From assembly GCA_049299915.1 (NCBI GenBank), contig JBAQYG010000013.1, forward strand, positions 1 through 23,779: a stretch of DNA of 23,779 nucleotides. The letters are read 5' to 3'. Of the stretch, positions 7,550 to 16,600 are shown in pieces (position 1 is the stretch's first letter; each line of letters opens with the position of its first letter). The translations under genes were made by a program, and so were the position numbers. This stretch comes from JAVHQB01 sp049299915 (GTDB lineage Bacteria > Patescibacteriota > Minisyncoccia > UBA6257 > JAVHQB01). Below the pieces are notes generated by a model. It worked only from the letters and a program-made list of their open reading frames with translations. It was not told the DNA's origin and did not search any database.

Positions 7550-9091
7550 ATGAATGACAGACAGCTTTTAAATCTATTTAAAATAAAAAGAGAAGAAATA
7601 GCTCGTCGTGAAGGCAAGGCTATTTTTTATGTTTTTAGTAATGATACTTTAGAGCGTACAGCTGCTTCTCGGCCAGCTACTTTAGATGATCTAAAAGAAA
7701 TTAAAGGATGGGGGCAAAAAAAGATAACTGCCTATGGTCACGAATACCTAGCCCTTATTAATTCTTCGGATAATTCAGAGGATAGCCAATCAACTGTTTC
7801 TCATGCAGTTAATACTTCAGGGCCAAGAAGCTTGATTATGACAGTAGCCGAATTCATGAGCTTAGCCAATAAGGCCTTAAGCGGCTTAGGAGTGGTAGAG
7901 GTTAAAGGCGAAATTGGCAGTTTAAGTATTAAAGAAGATAAGGCCTATTTTGATTTAAAGGATTCCAATTTTAATAATTATGTAGTCAATTGTTTCTTAG
8001 GTTTCCAAGATTATGAGACCTATGGTTATTTACTCCAAAATGGACTGGAAGTAGTAGTTACTGGTCGTCCCAGTATTTATCAAACGGGTAGATTTAATTT
8101 AAGGTTAGAAAAAATTGAACCAGTGGGCGAGGGAGCTTGGCAAAAAGCGTTAGAACTTTTAAAAATAAAATTAGAGAAGCTTGGCTATTTCTCTTTAGAT
8201 CGGAAGCGGGGCCTACCATTGCCCGTAAGAGAAATTGGTTTAATCACTTCAGATACTGGTGCAGCTATAACGGATTTCAAAAAGAATTTAGGTAATTGGG
8301 GAATAACTGTTTGGCAGGTTAATACACACGTGGAAGGTGATTTGGCTGAAGCAGAAATTATAAAGGCATTGCGCTCTCTTAATTTAAAACAGAACCTAGA
8401 TGCTATAGTTTTAATTAGAGGTGGTGGTGGAGCCGAAAATCTGAAGGTATTTAATTCAGAAAAGATGGCTGAAGCCATTTTCAATTCTCGTACACCCATT
8501 GTTACTGGCATTGGACATGAAAGAGATCTAAGCATTGCTGATATGGTAGCAGACAAAAGTTTCTCCACTCCTACTGCCGTGGCTACTTATTTTCGAAATC
8601 AATACGAAGAGATAATAAATACTTTAAACGAGGGAGAATTCTCTTTAAAACAGGGTCTAGAGAATAATTTATATAATAAAACCATTCTTTTAGATCAAAG
8701 AACAGCTATTTTAAAAAGCAGTTTAGCCAATATCTTTTTAAACTGGCGGCAGAAAGAAAATGCTTTTGCTACAATTCTTAATAATTATCAATTTAAAATT
8801 CAGGAAAGTCGTCTAAAGCTAGGGCAAGTTACTGAAAATTTTCAAAACTATATTACAAATGCAGTTATTTCCTTAAAAAGGGACCTTGATTTAAAAAACA
8901 GAATTTTAGAAGGAATCAATCCAGAAAGGCCATTAGCTAAAGGATATAGTTTAATTTATAATGGGAAAGGTAATCTAGTAAAAAACATTAATGATTTAAA
9001 AGTAGGTGAGCTAGTATCTTTAAAACTTAAAGATGGTTCGGCCGAGTCGGAAATCAAAAAAATAAAATCAAATAATTTAAATAATAATTAA
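7550..9091 (+). CDS. xseA: Exodeoxyribonuclease VII large subunit with N-terminal HRDC domain
   Basis: Catalytic subunit of the single-strand-specific exonuclease VII. Canonical XseA begins with a segment like MTVAEFMSLANKALSG, found here only at about residue 97. It is followed by the OB fold (VEVKGEIGSL), the catalytic core with TSDTGAAITDF, LIRGGGGAENL, GIGHERDLSIADMVAD and STPTAVA, and a long helical C-terminus. Residues 1-75 in front match an HRDC nucleic-acid-binding domain (VFSNDTLERTAASRP, LKEIKGWGQKKITAYG), as found in RecQ and RNase D. A linker of about 20 residues joins the two. The total of 513 aa, against the usual ~400-450, reflects this fusion. A Met at the canonical start could also act as an internal start, but the upstream frame is clearly coding. 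Confidence 0.93.
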   Translation: MNDRQLLNLFKIKREEIARREGKAIFYVFSNDTLERTAASRPATLDDLKEIKGWGQKKITAYGHEYLALINSSDNSEDSQSTVSHAVNTSGPRSLIMTVAEFMSLANKALSGLGVVEVKGEIGSLSIKEDKAYFDLKDSNFNNYVVNCFLGFQDYETYGYLLQNGLEVVVTGRPSIYQTGRFNLRLEKIEPVGEGAWQKALELLKIKLEKLGYFSLDRKRGLPLPVREIGLITSDTGAAITDFKKNLGNWGITVWQVNTHVEGDLAEAEIIKALRSLNLKQNLDAIVLIRGGGGAENLKVFNSEKMAEAIFNSRTPIVTGIGHERDLSIADMVADKSFSTPTAVATYFRNQYEEIINTLNEGEFSLKQGLENNLYNKTILLDQRTAILKSSLANIFLNWRQKENAFATILNNYQFKIQESRLKLGQVTENFQNYITNAVISLKRDLDLKNRILEGINPERPLAKGYSLIYNGKGNLVKNINDLKVGELVSLKLKDGSAESEIKKIKSNNLNNN

Positions 9092-9100
9092 AATTTAAAC

Positions 9101-9340
9101 ATGAAAACTGACAAAAAAGAATTAACTCTTAAGGATGCTCTTTCAAAACTTGATGCTCTAGTCTCCGAGCTTAATAATCAAGATGTTGATTTAGAAGCTG
9201 GGTTAGAGAAGTTTAAAGAGGGGGTAGAGATTATTAAATTCTGCCGTGAACAAATCACAAAAGCAGAAAATACTTTCAAGTCCCTAAATCAAGAACTGGA
9301 GAAAAACAAAGGCGGAGAAACCACCAATGCTTTAATTTAG
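9101..9340 (+). CDS. xseB: Exodeoxyribonuclease VII small subunit
   Basis: A 79-aa helical subunit that assembles on the XseA C-terminal helices. The family pattern is clear: ALSKLDALVSELNNQDVDLE, then GLEKFKEGVEIIKFCREQI, then a short variable tail. It lies 9 bp after xseA, the usual gene order, and is the last gene of the repair operon. The intergenic terminator lies about 200 bp further on. Confidence 0.93.
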   Translation: MKTDKKELTLKDALSKLDALVSELNNQDVDLEAGLEKFKEGVEIIKFCREQITKAENTFKSLNQELEKNKGGETTNALI

Positions 9341-9407
9341 TGATTTTAAATCTATTGCCTGTGGATAACTTTAGAGTTATTTAATACCAATGCATGGAAA
9401 ACAAGTA

Positions 9408-9571
9408 TTTATGAGGATAGAGGGTAATGAGGAATTAATCTAAGGGACCAGAGGGGAATTCTTGACATGGTTCTATAATTTGATAAACTGACGATATCCT
9501 CATGGAGATCTCGCAAGAGGTGGAAGTGGGGCTGTAAGATTGGGATTCCCCTTAAAAGGATTCCCTTTTTT
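9408..9571 (+). ncRNA. Putative structured small RNA ending in an intrinsic terminator
   Basis: No known RNA family was recognised; SRP, tmRNA and RNase P signatures are absent. Several helices can be drawn by eye. ATGAGGATA (9411-9419) pairs with TATCCTCAT (9495-9503), extendable by G-U pairs. GGGACCA (9444-9450) pairs with TGGTTCT (9468-9474). ATCTC-GCAA-GAGGT forms a GNRA-tetraloop hairpin. CCTCAT can instead pair with a downstream GTGGGG, enclosing that hairpin, which would exclude the first helix. The 5' end is uncertain: a TTGACA at 9462-9467 with a weak TAAACT 16 bp on could start a shorter RNA near 9495. The terminator at 9542-9571 supports transcription in this direction. Confidence 0.4.
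9542..9571 (+). terminator. Intrinsic terminator
   Basis: GGGATTCC and GGATTCCC form an 8-bp stem with one U-U mismatch, followed by a T6 run at 9566-9571. It ends the repair operon and/or the small RNA. Confidence 0.75.
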
Positions 9572-9592
9572 GCTTCTATAATTAATTTATTT

Positions 9593-9622
9593 AAAAAAGA
9601 GGGGATTATCCCCTCTTTTTTT
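9593..9622. terminator. Bidirectional intrinsic terminator
   Basis: A near-perfect inverted repeat with an A6-AGAGGGGAT arm and an ATCCCCTCT-T6 arm. A T-run follows the hairpin on both strands. It separates the + strand repair operon from the - strand glycosylation operon. Confidence 0.9.
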
Positions 9623-9640
9623 GTATGTTTTTAAATAATC

Positions 9641-11704
9641 CTAATCCCCTTTCTTTTTATTAAGCTTTTTGGTTATTAGAAATAAATAGGGAATGCCCAT
9701 CAGGGTAAGGCCATAACCAACATAATCAATAAAGCCATAGCTAAATTTGAGGGTTACATTCTCTTGGGTAGGAATAACGACCATATAGGCTGGAGATACT
9801 AAATAAGGTCCTTTAGCGCCAATAACTTTCCAAGTAGGGAAATAAGATATCTTAATGACATAGGGAATGCCTATAACGGGAGCCCTAAAGGTTACCATAT
9901 CATTGGTGACCCAAATATTGGTTACTGGTTGTCCTTCTGGTCTCTCAGCAGAAAGCAGATTTTGCCACAGTTCATTTTCTTTAAGAGAGGTAGTAAAAAT
10001 AATAGGTTTCTTTAGATCACCATTCTTATACCAGGGAACAGAATCTTTCTTAAGCCAATCTTTATTCTTAGATAGAATAGTAAAGTTATTAATTGGTTCT
10101 ACAAGGGGGGCATTAGAAACTCGGTAGACATTAAAGGCCCCCGTATTTTTTAAAAGAGTAAGATCTGCATTATTATCTGCTAATGTTTTAATTTCTTCAG
10201 TATAGGCTACAAAATATTCTGCCCCAGAAGCTTGGAGGTGTTTAATGCCCTTTGTGAAATCAAAGGGTGGATATTCAAATCCGGCAATAGCTGTTGTTGG
10301 TTTTTTTGTAGTTTCAGCTTGATTAATAAAATGAAAAGGTCCAGCCAGACCTGATTCAATAAGGAGTCCTTCAAAAGTGGGGTGGCCCGTATGCATAGGG
10401 ATAGTTTCTAAAACTCTAGGGGTACCATATTTATCATATTCAGGTCGATATTCCCACATCACCCTTCCTGGGGGGAGGGATTTAATATAAGAATAAAGGC
10501 TATCTAAATCATTGTAGCTACCCTTGGCTTGATAACCTTCATAATTCCATTTAAACCAAGAAGCGGAATAAGTATGTTCTTGTTTCACATAATAGATGGA
10601 AGTGCCAACGGCCAAAAGAAGAATCAAGTCTAATAATAAATATTTCTTTTTAAGAAATTTAATTTCTCTTATTAAACTAAATCCATAAGCAGCTACTAAA
10701 AGAAGGCAAAAAAGAAAATAGGGTAAAAAACGAGTATTCCAAACAGTAGTTTTATTAAGGAAGAGATAGAAAAGAATACTGCCGGAAGCAATTACTCCTA
10801 AAATGCGTAAACGGTCATCCTTTTTTAATATGGCCCAGATAATTCCTATTGAAGCCAAGACCGTGCATCCAATCCAAAGCTTGGGAAAGATAAGGCTCCA
10901 TTTCACTTCATTGGTCCAACTCATGGTGCCAGAATAGCTCTTATACCAAACCATACTCAGAGTCCAAAAAGCTGAGAGAAGGAAAATACCTATATAGGTG
11001 AAGAAAATATATTTTATTTTTTCCTTGATTTTTCCATTAATCAAAAAGAAAAAAGGCGCTAAAGCTATAAGCATAAGGCCGGATATGGGGTGGGATAAAA
11101 TAACAGCTGCGCCCAAAATAGCATTAGCGGCTAGATAACGTTTCTCTTTTATTCCCTTATACATCAGTCCGACAAAGACGAAAAGGAGAGCGATACTAAA
11201 AGTATGAGTAAATTGGCCAGCTAAAGTACTGGGCCAATTACCACCATAAGTGTTAAATCCTTCAAAGAACATTAAAAAAGTTATGAGAGCAGTGCCTAAC
11301 TGTGGACCAGGGAATTTAACTTTGAGGAATTTTAAACACAAATAAGCTGCTAGGGGGAAGACGGCGATGGCTAGAAAGGTAATTAATTTGAAACTTATGG
11401 CAAGGGGTACCAGGAAACTTAAAATTACAGTAGCGGTATAAAGGAGAGGGGGATAGAAATATAGAAAAGGAAAACCACTATACCAATCAGGAGACCACCA
11501 TTTAATCTTAGGAAAAACCTCTTTAGCATACCAGGGGATATAAATATGGGAGCCAGTATCTCCACCAGCCAAATCAGTATTGGTAAATAGATACTTAGTT
11601 GGGATAATCGAGAAGATGAAAACATAAACTATTAAAAACACTATAATAGTAAGAAGTATTTCATTTACTCTTTTTTTGTCTAAAGATCGTAGTTGTTTAA
11701 ACAT
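9641..11704 (-). CDS. Polytopic membrane protein, GT-C / 6-pyruvoyl-tetrahydropterin-synthase-related type
   Basis: A 687-aa integral membrane protein with about a dozen hydrophobic helices. The first is at residues 14-32, and a final helix with a basic tail (KKLNKKKGD) is at the C-terminus. After the first helix lies an extracytoplasmic loop with a GGDTGSHIYIPWYAKEVFP motif and WYSGFPFLYFYPPL, the arrangement of PTPS-related/YfhO-like GT-C proteins. These are thought to transfer sugars from lipid carriers outside the membrane. The C-terminal third is a large soluble domain (about residues 390-660). Its start overlaps the end of the GT2 gene upstream by 8 bp, implying translational coupling. 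This fits a pathway in which GT2 makes a polyprenyl-phosphate sugar and this protein uses it. The substrate is unknown. Confidence 0.75.
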   Translation of the reverse strand: MFKQLRSLDKKRVNEILLTIIVFLIVYVFIFSIIPTKYLFTNTDLAGGDTGSHIYIPWYAKEVFPKIKWWSPDWYSGFPFLYFYPPLLYTATVILSFLVPLAISFKLITFLAIAVFPLAAYLCLKFLKVKFPGPQLGTALITFLMFFEGFNTYGGNWPSTLAGQFTHTFSIALLFVFVGLMYKGIKEKRYLAANAILGAAVILSHPISGLMLIALAPFFFLINGKIKEKIKYIFFTYIGIFLLSAFWTLSMVWYKSYSGTMSWTNEVKWSLIFPKLWIGCTVLASIGIIWAILKKDDRLRILGVIASGSILFYLFLNKTTVWNTRFLPYFLFCLLLVAAYGFSLIREIKFLKKKYLLLDLILLLAVGTSIYYVKQEHTYSASWFKWNYEGYQAKGSYNDLDSLYSYIKSLPPGRVMWEYRPEYDKYGTPRVLETIPMHTGHPTFEGLLIESGLAGPFHFINQAETTKKPTTAIAGFEYPPFDFTKGIKHLQASGAEYFVAYTEEIKTLADNNADLTLLKNTGAFNVYRVSNAPLVEPINNFTILSKNKDWLKKDSVPWYKNGDLKKPIIFTTSLKENELWQNLLSAERPEGQPVTNIWVTNDMVTFRAPVIGIPYVIKISYFPTWKVIGAKGPYLVSPAYMVVIPTQENVTLKFSYGFIDYVGYGLTLMGIPYLFLITKKLNKKKGD

Positions 11705-12380
11705 TATAATGATGAAAATAAATTTTAAAAATATCTTTTAACAAATAAAATCTTTCTTTAATTGCAAACTTACTCGGACGAGTATAATAGTTATCTTCTA
11801 CTCTTAATCCTAGAGTGCCGACATTATAATGAAGCTTTTTAGCTAAATAGAGGATTTCTATATCAATAGCAAAACGCTTTATAAAAGTATGGGGAAAAAT
11901 GTTTTGAGCTACTTCTTTTTTAAATCCTTTTAATCCAGCCTGGGTATCTTTGAATTTTAATCCAGTAAAAAGAATAATAAGTTTTTTTACTATAATTTTG
12001 GATAAATGGTAGATGAGCTTTTCTTTGGGCTGAATCTTTTCTACTATAGCTATATCAAAATTAGAGTCAGTATTTAATTTTTCTAGTAAGCGTGTAATTC
12101 CCTCAATCCCAAATGGTAGGTCAGCATCGCAGAAAAGTATATATTCCTTAGTAGCCTCTTGGACGCCCATTTTAATAGCATATCCCTTACCCATATTTTT
12201 AGGATAACTGATTATTCTAGTATGGTTGAAATAAGAATTCAGAATATCAGCAGTTTTATCTGTACTACCATCATTCACTAAAATAATTTCCGCTTGAGGG
12301 AATTTTTCTAGAAGAAGGGAAACAATAGAACCAATATTTTTCTCTTCGTTATAAATAGGTAAAATAAGGGAAAAATCCAT
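11697..12380 (-). CDS. Glycosyltransferase family 2, polyprenyl/dolichyl-phosphate sugar synthase-like
   Basis: A 227-aa GT-A-fold enzyme. The N-terminus SLILPIYNEEKNIG, the nucleotide-binding VNDGSTDKT, the metal-binding DXD in FCDADLPFG, and the acceptor-site DTQAGLKGF are all in place for the DPM1/ALG5-like group, which moves a sugar from a nucleotide to a lipid phosphate. No membrane anchor is obvious, so it probably acts on the inner face of the membrane. It is the first gene of a two-gene minus-strand operon with the GT-C-like protein (8-bp overlap). The sugar cannot be predicted. Confidence 0.88.
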   Translation of the reverse strand: MDFSLILPIYNEEKNIGSIVSLLLEKFPQAEIILVNDGSTDKTADILNSYFNHTRIISYPKNMGKGYAIKMGVQEATKEYILFCDADLPFGIEGITRLLEKLNTDSNFDIAIVEKIQPKEKLIYHLSKIIVKKLIILFTGLKFKDTQAGLKGFKKEVAQNIFPHTFIKRFAIDIEILYLAKKLHYNVGTLGLRVEDNYYTRPSKFAIKERFYLLKDIFKIYFHHYNV

Positions 12381-12406
12381 CTAATTTAGTAATAAAAACT
12401 AAAGTT

Positions 12407-12435
12407 ATCTTAACTGTTTTAGCTCTTTTTTACAA
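12407..12435 (-). promoter_or_regulatory. Probable promoter of the GT2/GT-C operon
   Basis: Minus-strand TTGTAA (12435-12430), 17-bp spacer, TAAGAT (12412-12407). The start point would be about 20 nt before the GT2 ATG. It is divergent from the rlmN promoter within the same 98-bp gap. Confidence 0.45.
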
Positions 12436-12443
12436 GAAAAAAC

Positions 12444-12472
12444 TTACAGAATTAAGGAAAACAAGCTATAAT
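12444..12472 (+). promoter_or_regulatory. rlmN promoter, predicted to give a leaderless mRNA
   Basis: TTACAG (12444-12449), 17-bp spacer, perfect TATAAT (12467-12472). The rlmN ATG begins at 12479, 7 nt after the -10 box, where transcription itself would normally start. There is no Shine-Dalgarno sequence. Confidence 0.65.
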
Positions 12473-12478
12473 AAACAT

Positions 12479-13540
12479 ATGAACTTGGATAAATTAAAAG
12501 AAATTCTAGATAAGCTTGAGGAACCAACTTATCGCTTTAAACAAATCAAATTAGCAGTATACAGAGATCTCAGAGAGGGTTTCGGTTTTGTAGATAATAT
12601 ACCTCAAGGATTAAGGGAAAGCTTGACCAAGCTCTTGCCTTTTAATGAGCTTACTTTAAAAACAGAACAGAAATCTCTGGACGGTACAGTTAAAAAATTG
12701 TTTTTAACAAATGATAATTTAGCCATAGAAAGTGTTTTGATTAAGCATGAAGATTTGAGACGTACAGTATGCGTGTCCACTGAAGCAGGCTGTCAAATCA
12801 ACTGCTCATTTTGTGCTACGGGACACTTAGGATTCAAAAGAGAGTTAACTTCGTTTGAAATCTTTGAACAAGTTTTAGCTTTTGCGCGAGAACTCAAAAT
12901 TAAGAATGAAAAAGTTACTAATGTTGTTTTTATGGGAATGGGGGAGCCGTTCTTAAATTATATAAATGTTAAAGAAGCTATTTTACTTTTAAATGACAAA
13001 GAAGGTTTCAATTTAGGACAAAGACACATTTCTGTTTCTACTAGTGGCATTATTCCTGGGATTAAAAGCTTTACAGAAGAAAATTGGCAGATTAATCTAG
13101 CCATTTCTCTACATGCCCCTACCAATGTCTTACGTTCCGAGCTTATGCCCATAAATACTACGTATTCCATAGAAGAATTAATGGCTGCCCTAGATACATA
13201 TGTTTTGAAAACTAATAGAAAGCTTATGATAGAATATCTTCTTCTGGGGGGAATAAACGATAGTTCAGAAGAGGCAGAGGGATTAGCCAAACTTATTCAT
13301 TCTTACAAAAACATTTCTCGTCTTAGTTTGGTTAATTTAATTATTTATAATCCAACTAAGGATAATTATGGTCATTGGGATAAGTTCAAAGCTCCTAGTG
13401 ATATAGCTTTTAAAAATTTTGGAGAAATATTAACCAAAAAAGGCATCAATTGGACTCGTAGAGTAAGTTTTGGTAGTGAAATCGCTGGAGCTTGTGGGCA
13501 ATTAGCGGGAGAAGAACAAGGGAATAAAAATAAAAATTAA
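12479..13540 (+). CDS. rlmN: Dual-specificity 23S rRNA (A2503)/tRNA (A37) C2-methyltransferase RlmN
   Basis: Radical SAM enzyme that methylates C2 of A2503 in 23S rRNA and A37 in some tRNAs. The radical SAM cluster CxxxCxxC is at C105, C109 and C112 (GCQINCSFC). The two cysteines of the methyl-transfer mechanism are present as C98 (TVCVSTEAG) and C339 (IAGACGQLAGE). Other family blocks are FMGMGEPFLNY, ISVSTSGIIPGI and LAISLHAPTNVLRSELMPI. The length of 353 aa is normal. The start is set by the promoter geometry just upstream. It is monocistronic as far as can be seen: a new promoter precedes the next gene. Confidence 0.96.
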   Translation: MNLDKLKEILDKLEEPTYRFKQIKLAVYRDLREGFGFVDNIPQGLRESLTKLLPFNELTLKTEQKSLDGTVKKLFLTNDNLAIESVLIKHEDLRRTVCVSTEAGCQINCSFCATGHLGFKRELTSFEIFEQVLAFARELKIKNEKVTNVVFMGMGEPFLNYINVKEAILLLNDKEGFNLGQRHISVSTSGIIPGIKSFTEENWQINLAISLHAPTNVLRSELMPINTTYSIEELMAALDTYVLKTNRKLMIEYLLLGGINDSSEEAEGLAKLIHSYKNISRLSLVNLIIYNPTKDNYGHWDKFKAPSDIAFKNFGEILTKKGINWTRRVSFGSEIAGACGQLAGEEQGNKNKN

Positions 13541-13597
13541 TTTATTCTTATTAAATAAAGTTGATCTATTTTATCTATATATTTTTGTTTAAGGGTT

Positions 13598-13606
13598 TGG
13601 TATAAT
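13598..13606 (+). promoter_or_regulatory. Extended -10 promoter of the 1954-aa surface protein gene
   Basis: TGGTATAAT, an extended -10 element (TG-n-TATAAT) with no clear -35 box. The predicted start is near 13613, about 18 nt before the ATG. A short palindrome, GTTAG-AC-CTAAC (13612-13623), overlaps the predicted start. The same TGGTATAAT occurs before the 19700 gene. Confidence 0.6.
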
Positions 13607-13630
13607 TAGAAGTTAGACCTAACAAAACGA

Positions 13631-16600
13631 ATGAGGCGATACCTTACGGTCAATTTTGTAAAAAGAATACTATTTAAATTACTTATCTTAAGTATTATTT
13701 TGGCAGGGATTGTTTTTGTATCTAAGTTTAGATTATTGGTGAAAGCAGACGAGTATATCAATATATTTCCCTCTAGTTATTCCATAGAGTCTGTTGGTAA
13801 TACTAAATGGCAAAACCCTCAAAATATTTTTAACCAAGATTTAAAAGAAGATGCTCTGTTAATTGATTTTAACGATGACAACTCTGCTTTTATAGGAGGA
13901 GAAACTAAAGGAGAGAATTTAACAACTACAACTACACTATCCGAAGATTTATCAACGACCACTGTAACTACATTGACTGTGCCATCAAAGAATTCGACTA
14001 CAACGACTCCCGATACTACTACAACTACTATTAGTACAGAAACGACTACTACCTTAGAGCCAACTACAACTACAACTACTATTGTTGTAACTACAACTGT
14101 TACCACACTACCACCAGAAACTACCACTACAACCACCGTTCCTATTGCTTTTATTCGAAAAGTTTTATCATTTTTTACTCCGGAGGCAAAAGCAGAAGAG
14201 GCTACTACAACAACCACAATAGAGATACCCACTACTACTATAACAGTAACGACGACTACGACAATTCCTACAGAGGTTACGACAACTGAAACTTTACCAA
14301 CAACGACCTTAGCTACAATTGAAGAAGCGGCAACATCGACAAGTACTACTACTGTTTCCAAAGAAACTATTACGACTACAACAATTCCTAACCCAACAGC
14401 TCCCATTACAGAATCAACTACCACAACAATATCAGATATTCTTACCACAGAGAATGAAAATCTAAATCAATCTTCTTTAATTGTTTCCAATTTTGATTTG
14501 GGTGAAGAAGCTTTTAATCAAATGGCGTCTCAAAATGTTCAGTTGAGATTTTCTTTAGCAAGCCCACAACAAACTAGTGGTCAATTAATTATCAATTATT
14601 TCTATCGCAACGAATGGCAAACATTGGGAGAAATTGATTTATCACAAGAAGTATCTAACAATAAAAATGGCGGTTATTTTCTCTACGCCTTACCTGTTTT
14701 TGAAAACTTTCAAGAATTTAAAAATTTTAAAGTTAAATTTCAAGTATCTGGAACTCTAACTCAGAAAATATATTTAGATACTCTTTGGGTAGAAGTAGAG
14801 TATGACAAAATAGTTGAATCTAAAGAATCTTGGAATGCCGATGAAGACCCGGAATTTGATTTTTCGGATAATAATAAATCAAGAAGGATTTTAGATATCT
14901 TAGTAGGAGAAGATAACATAGAGGCTTCTATTAGTACTCCCGATGGCAGGGAGACTAAGGATGGCATTATGATAACGGGGAAGAAAGTTAAAATAACCAA
15001 ATCCAAAGAAGCTGGATTTAAACCGGGTCGTTACACATTGAAAGTAAAACGGGGAGAACAAATTATAATTCAAGATTTTACGTGGGGCGTTTTAACTATC
15101 AACACTAATAAATCGATTTATTTACCTGGAGAAAGTGTGTATTTACAAATGGCCTCATTGAGAGATGATGGCCATACCATTTGTAATTCTAATCTTAAAT
15201 TAGAAATTATCTCTCCAACGGGATTAACCAATTATCCCGCAGTCTTGCAATCAGGGTTCTGTGAACCAGATAATATTACCGACAAGCCAGATTACCTTAC
15301 TAATTATTTAGCAGAAGAAATTGGCACCTATCAAATGAAGCTTGTAAATTTGGATAACAATTTTCAAATTACCAGCTCTTTTGTTGTAAAAGAATCAGTT
15401 CCTTTTGAAATTGAAAGAATTGGTCCTACCAGAATTTATCCACCAGCTACTTACAAGGTGACTTTAAAAATAAAAGCTAATGAAGATTTCAAGGGAAAAA
15501 TAATAGAATCAGTACCAGATTCTTTTGATATAACTGCTGCGGGAGAAAGCACGATAAAAATTAAAAATAGCCTTAAACAAATTATTTGGCAAGTAGATTG
15601 GCGAGAAGGGGAAACATATGATATTACGTATAACTTTAAGGCTCCTGATGTTAGCCCTTATGTTTATTTATTAGGACCGTTTCAAATTGATAAATTTAAA
15701 GAAATTCGTCAATGGCAAATTGCTTCTGATACTCCTTTTATTTTCAACATGAAAACCGGCTATTACATTGGTGATGGTAATGCTATCTCAATTACAGGTC
15801 TAGGTTTTAAACCCCAGTTAGTAATTCTTAAACCAGATACGGGAGCTGGTAGTGGTGCTCTTTTTAAAACTACCAACATGCTTCAGAACAATGCCGCCCA
15901 TTTTGTGGCCGCAGCCGATTTAACAACTGGATCTATTCAATTTGGTAAAGATGGTTTTGATGTTTTAGGAGCTGATTCCAATACGGTTAATGTTCGTTAT
16001 ACTTGGGTGGCCTTTGCTGGTTCCGACTGTACCTCTAACGGTACTTTTTGTGTTGGACAGTACACGGGTGATGGTAGTGCCAAATCGATTACTACAGGTT
16101 TCCAACCAGATTTAGTTTGGGTGAAACAATCTACTGCAGTGGGTGGTAATTGGCGCTCGTCAGTTATGCCTAGTAACTATGGTCAGTATTTTGCTGCTAC
16201 TGCCCAAGATACTTCAGGAGCGCTTTTCTCAACTTTAGATGCTACTGGTTTTACAGTGGGTACTACCAATAGCGCCAGTGCCGGTATTTATTATTATGTG
16301 GCTTTTAAAAATACTGCTAACAAAGTGCACGTTGATACTTATGCCGGTGCCGCTGGTGCCCAAAGTATTACGAGTGCTACTTTTGCTCCGGATTTTGTTT
16401 TTGTTAAAACTAGTGCTGCCGTAGGAGCTGTTTACAACATGAAGTTATCCTATGGAAATTATTCCAGCTATTTTTCTGATACAGCCAATCTTACTGGCGC
16501 AATTACTGGTTTAACCTCTACTGGTTTTGATGTGGGCACGGGTACAACAGCCAACGGTAGTGGAGCTACTTTGTATTACGCTGCTTTCGGTGGAGACGCA

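Larger units (their letters stand above)
9341..9640. other. 300-bp gene-free region between convergent operons
   Basis: No protein gene fits here. From left to right it contains one perfect DnaA-box-like sequence TGTGGATAA (9360-9368), a purine-rich stretch, the inverted repeat ATGAGGATA/TATCCTCAT, a probable small structured RNA, its terminator (9542-9571), and a bidirectional terminator (9593-9622). The parts are described separately. Confidence 0.7.

Noticed and set aside
9360..9368. A perfect DnaA box (TGTGGATAA) in the gap, possibly a replication origin.
   Set aside because: Only one box is present, with no cluster, no dnaA or dnaN gene and no clear unwinding region. One match is expected by chance.
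9462..9479. TTGACA followed by TATAAT before the small RNA.
   Set aside because: The spacer is only 6 bp, so these two boxes cannot form one promoter. A TAAACT 16 bp after TTGACA is a weaker alternative.
9867..10127. An 86-aa + strand open frame.
   Set aside because: It lies wholly inside the coding region of the 687-aa membrane protein on the other strand and has no recognisable product.
13819..14448. A 209-aa Val/Ser-rich open frame on the minus strand.
   Set aside because: It is the reverse complement of the Thr-codon tract (ACN read as NGT, mostly Val), so it stays open by composition only.
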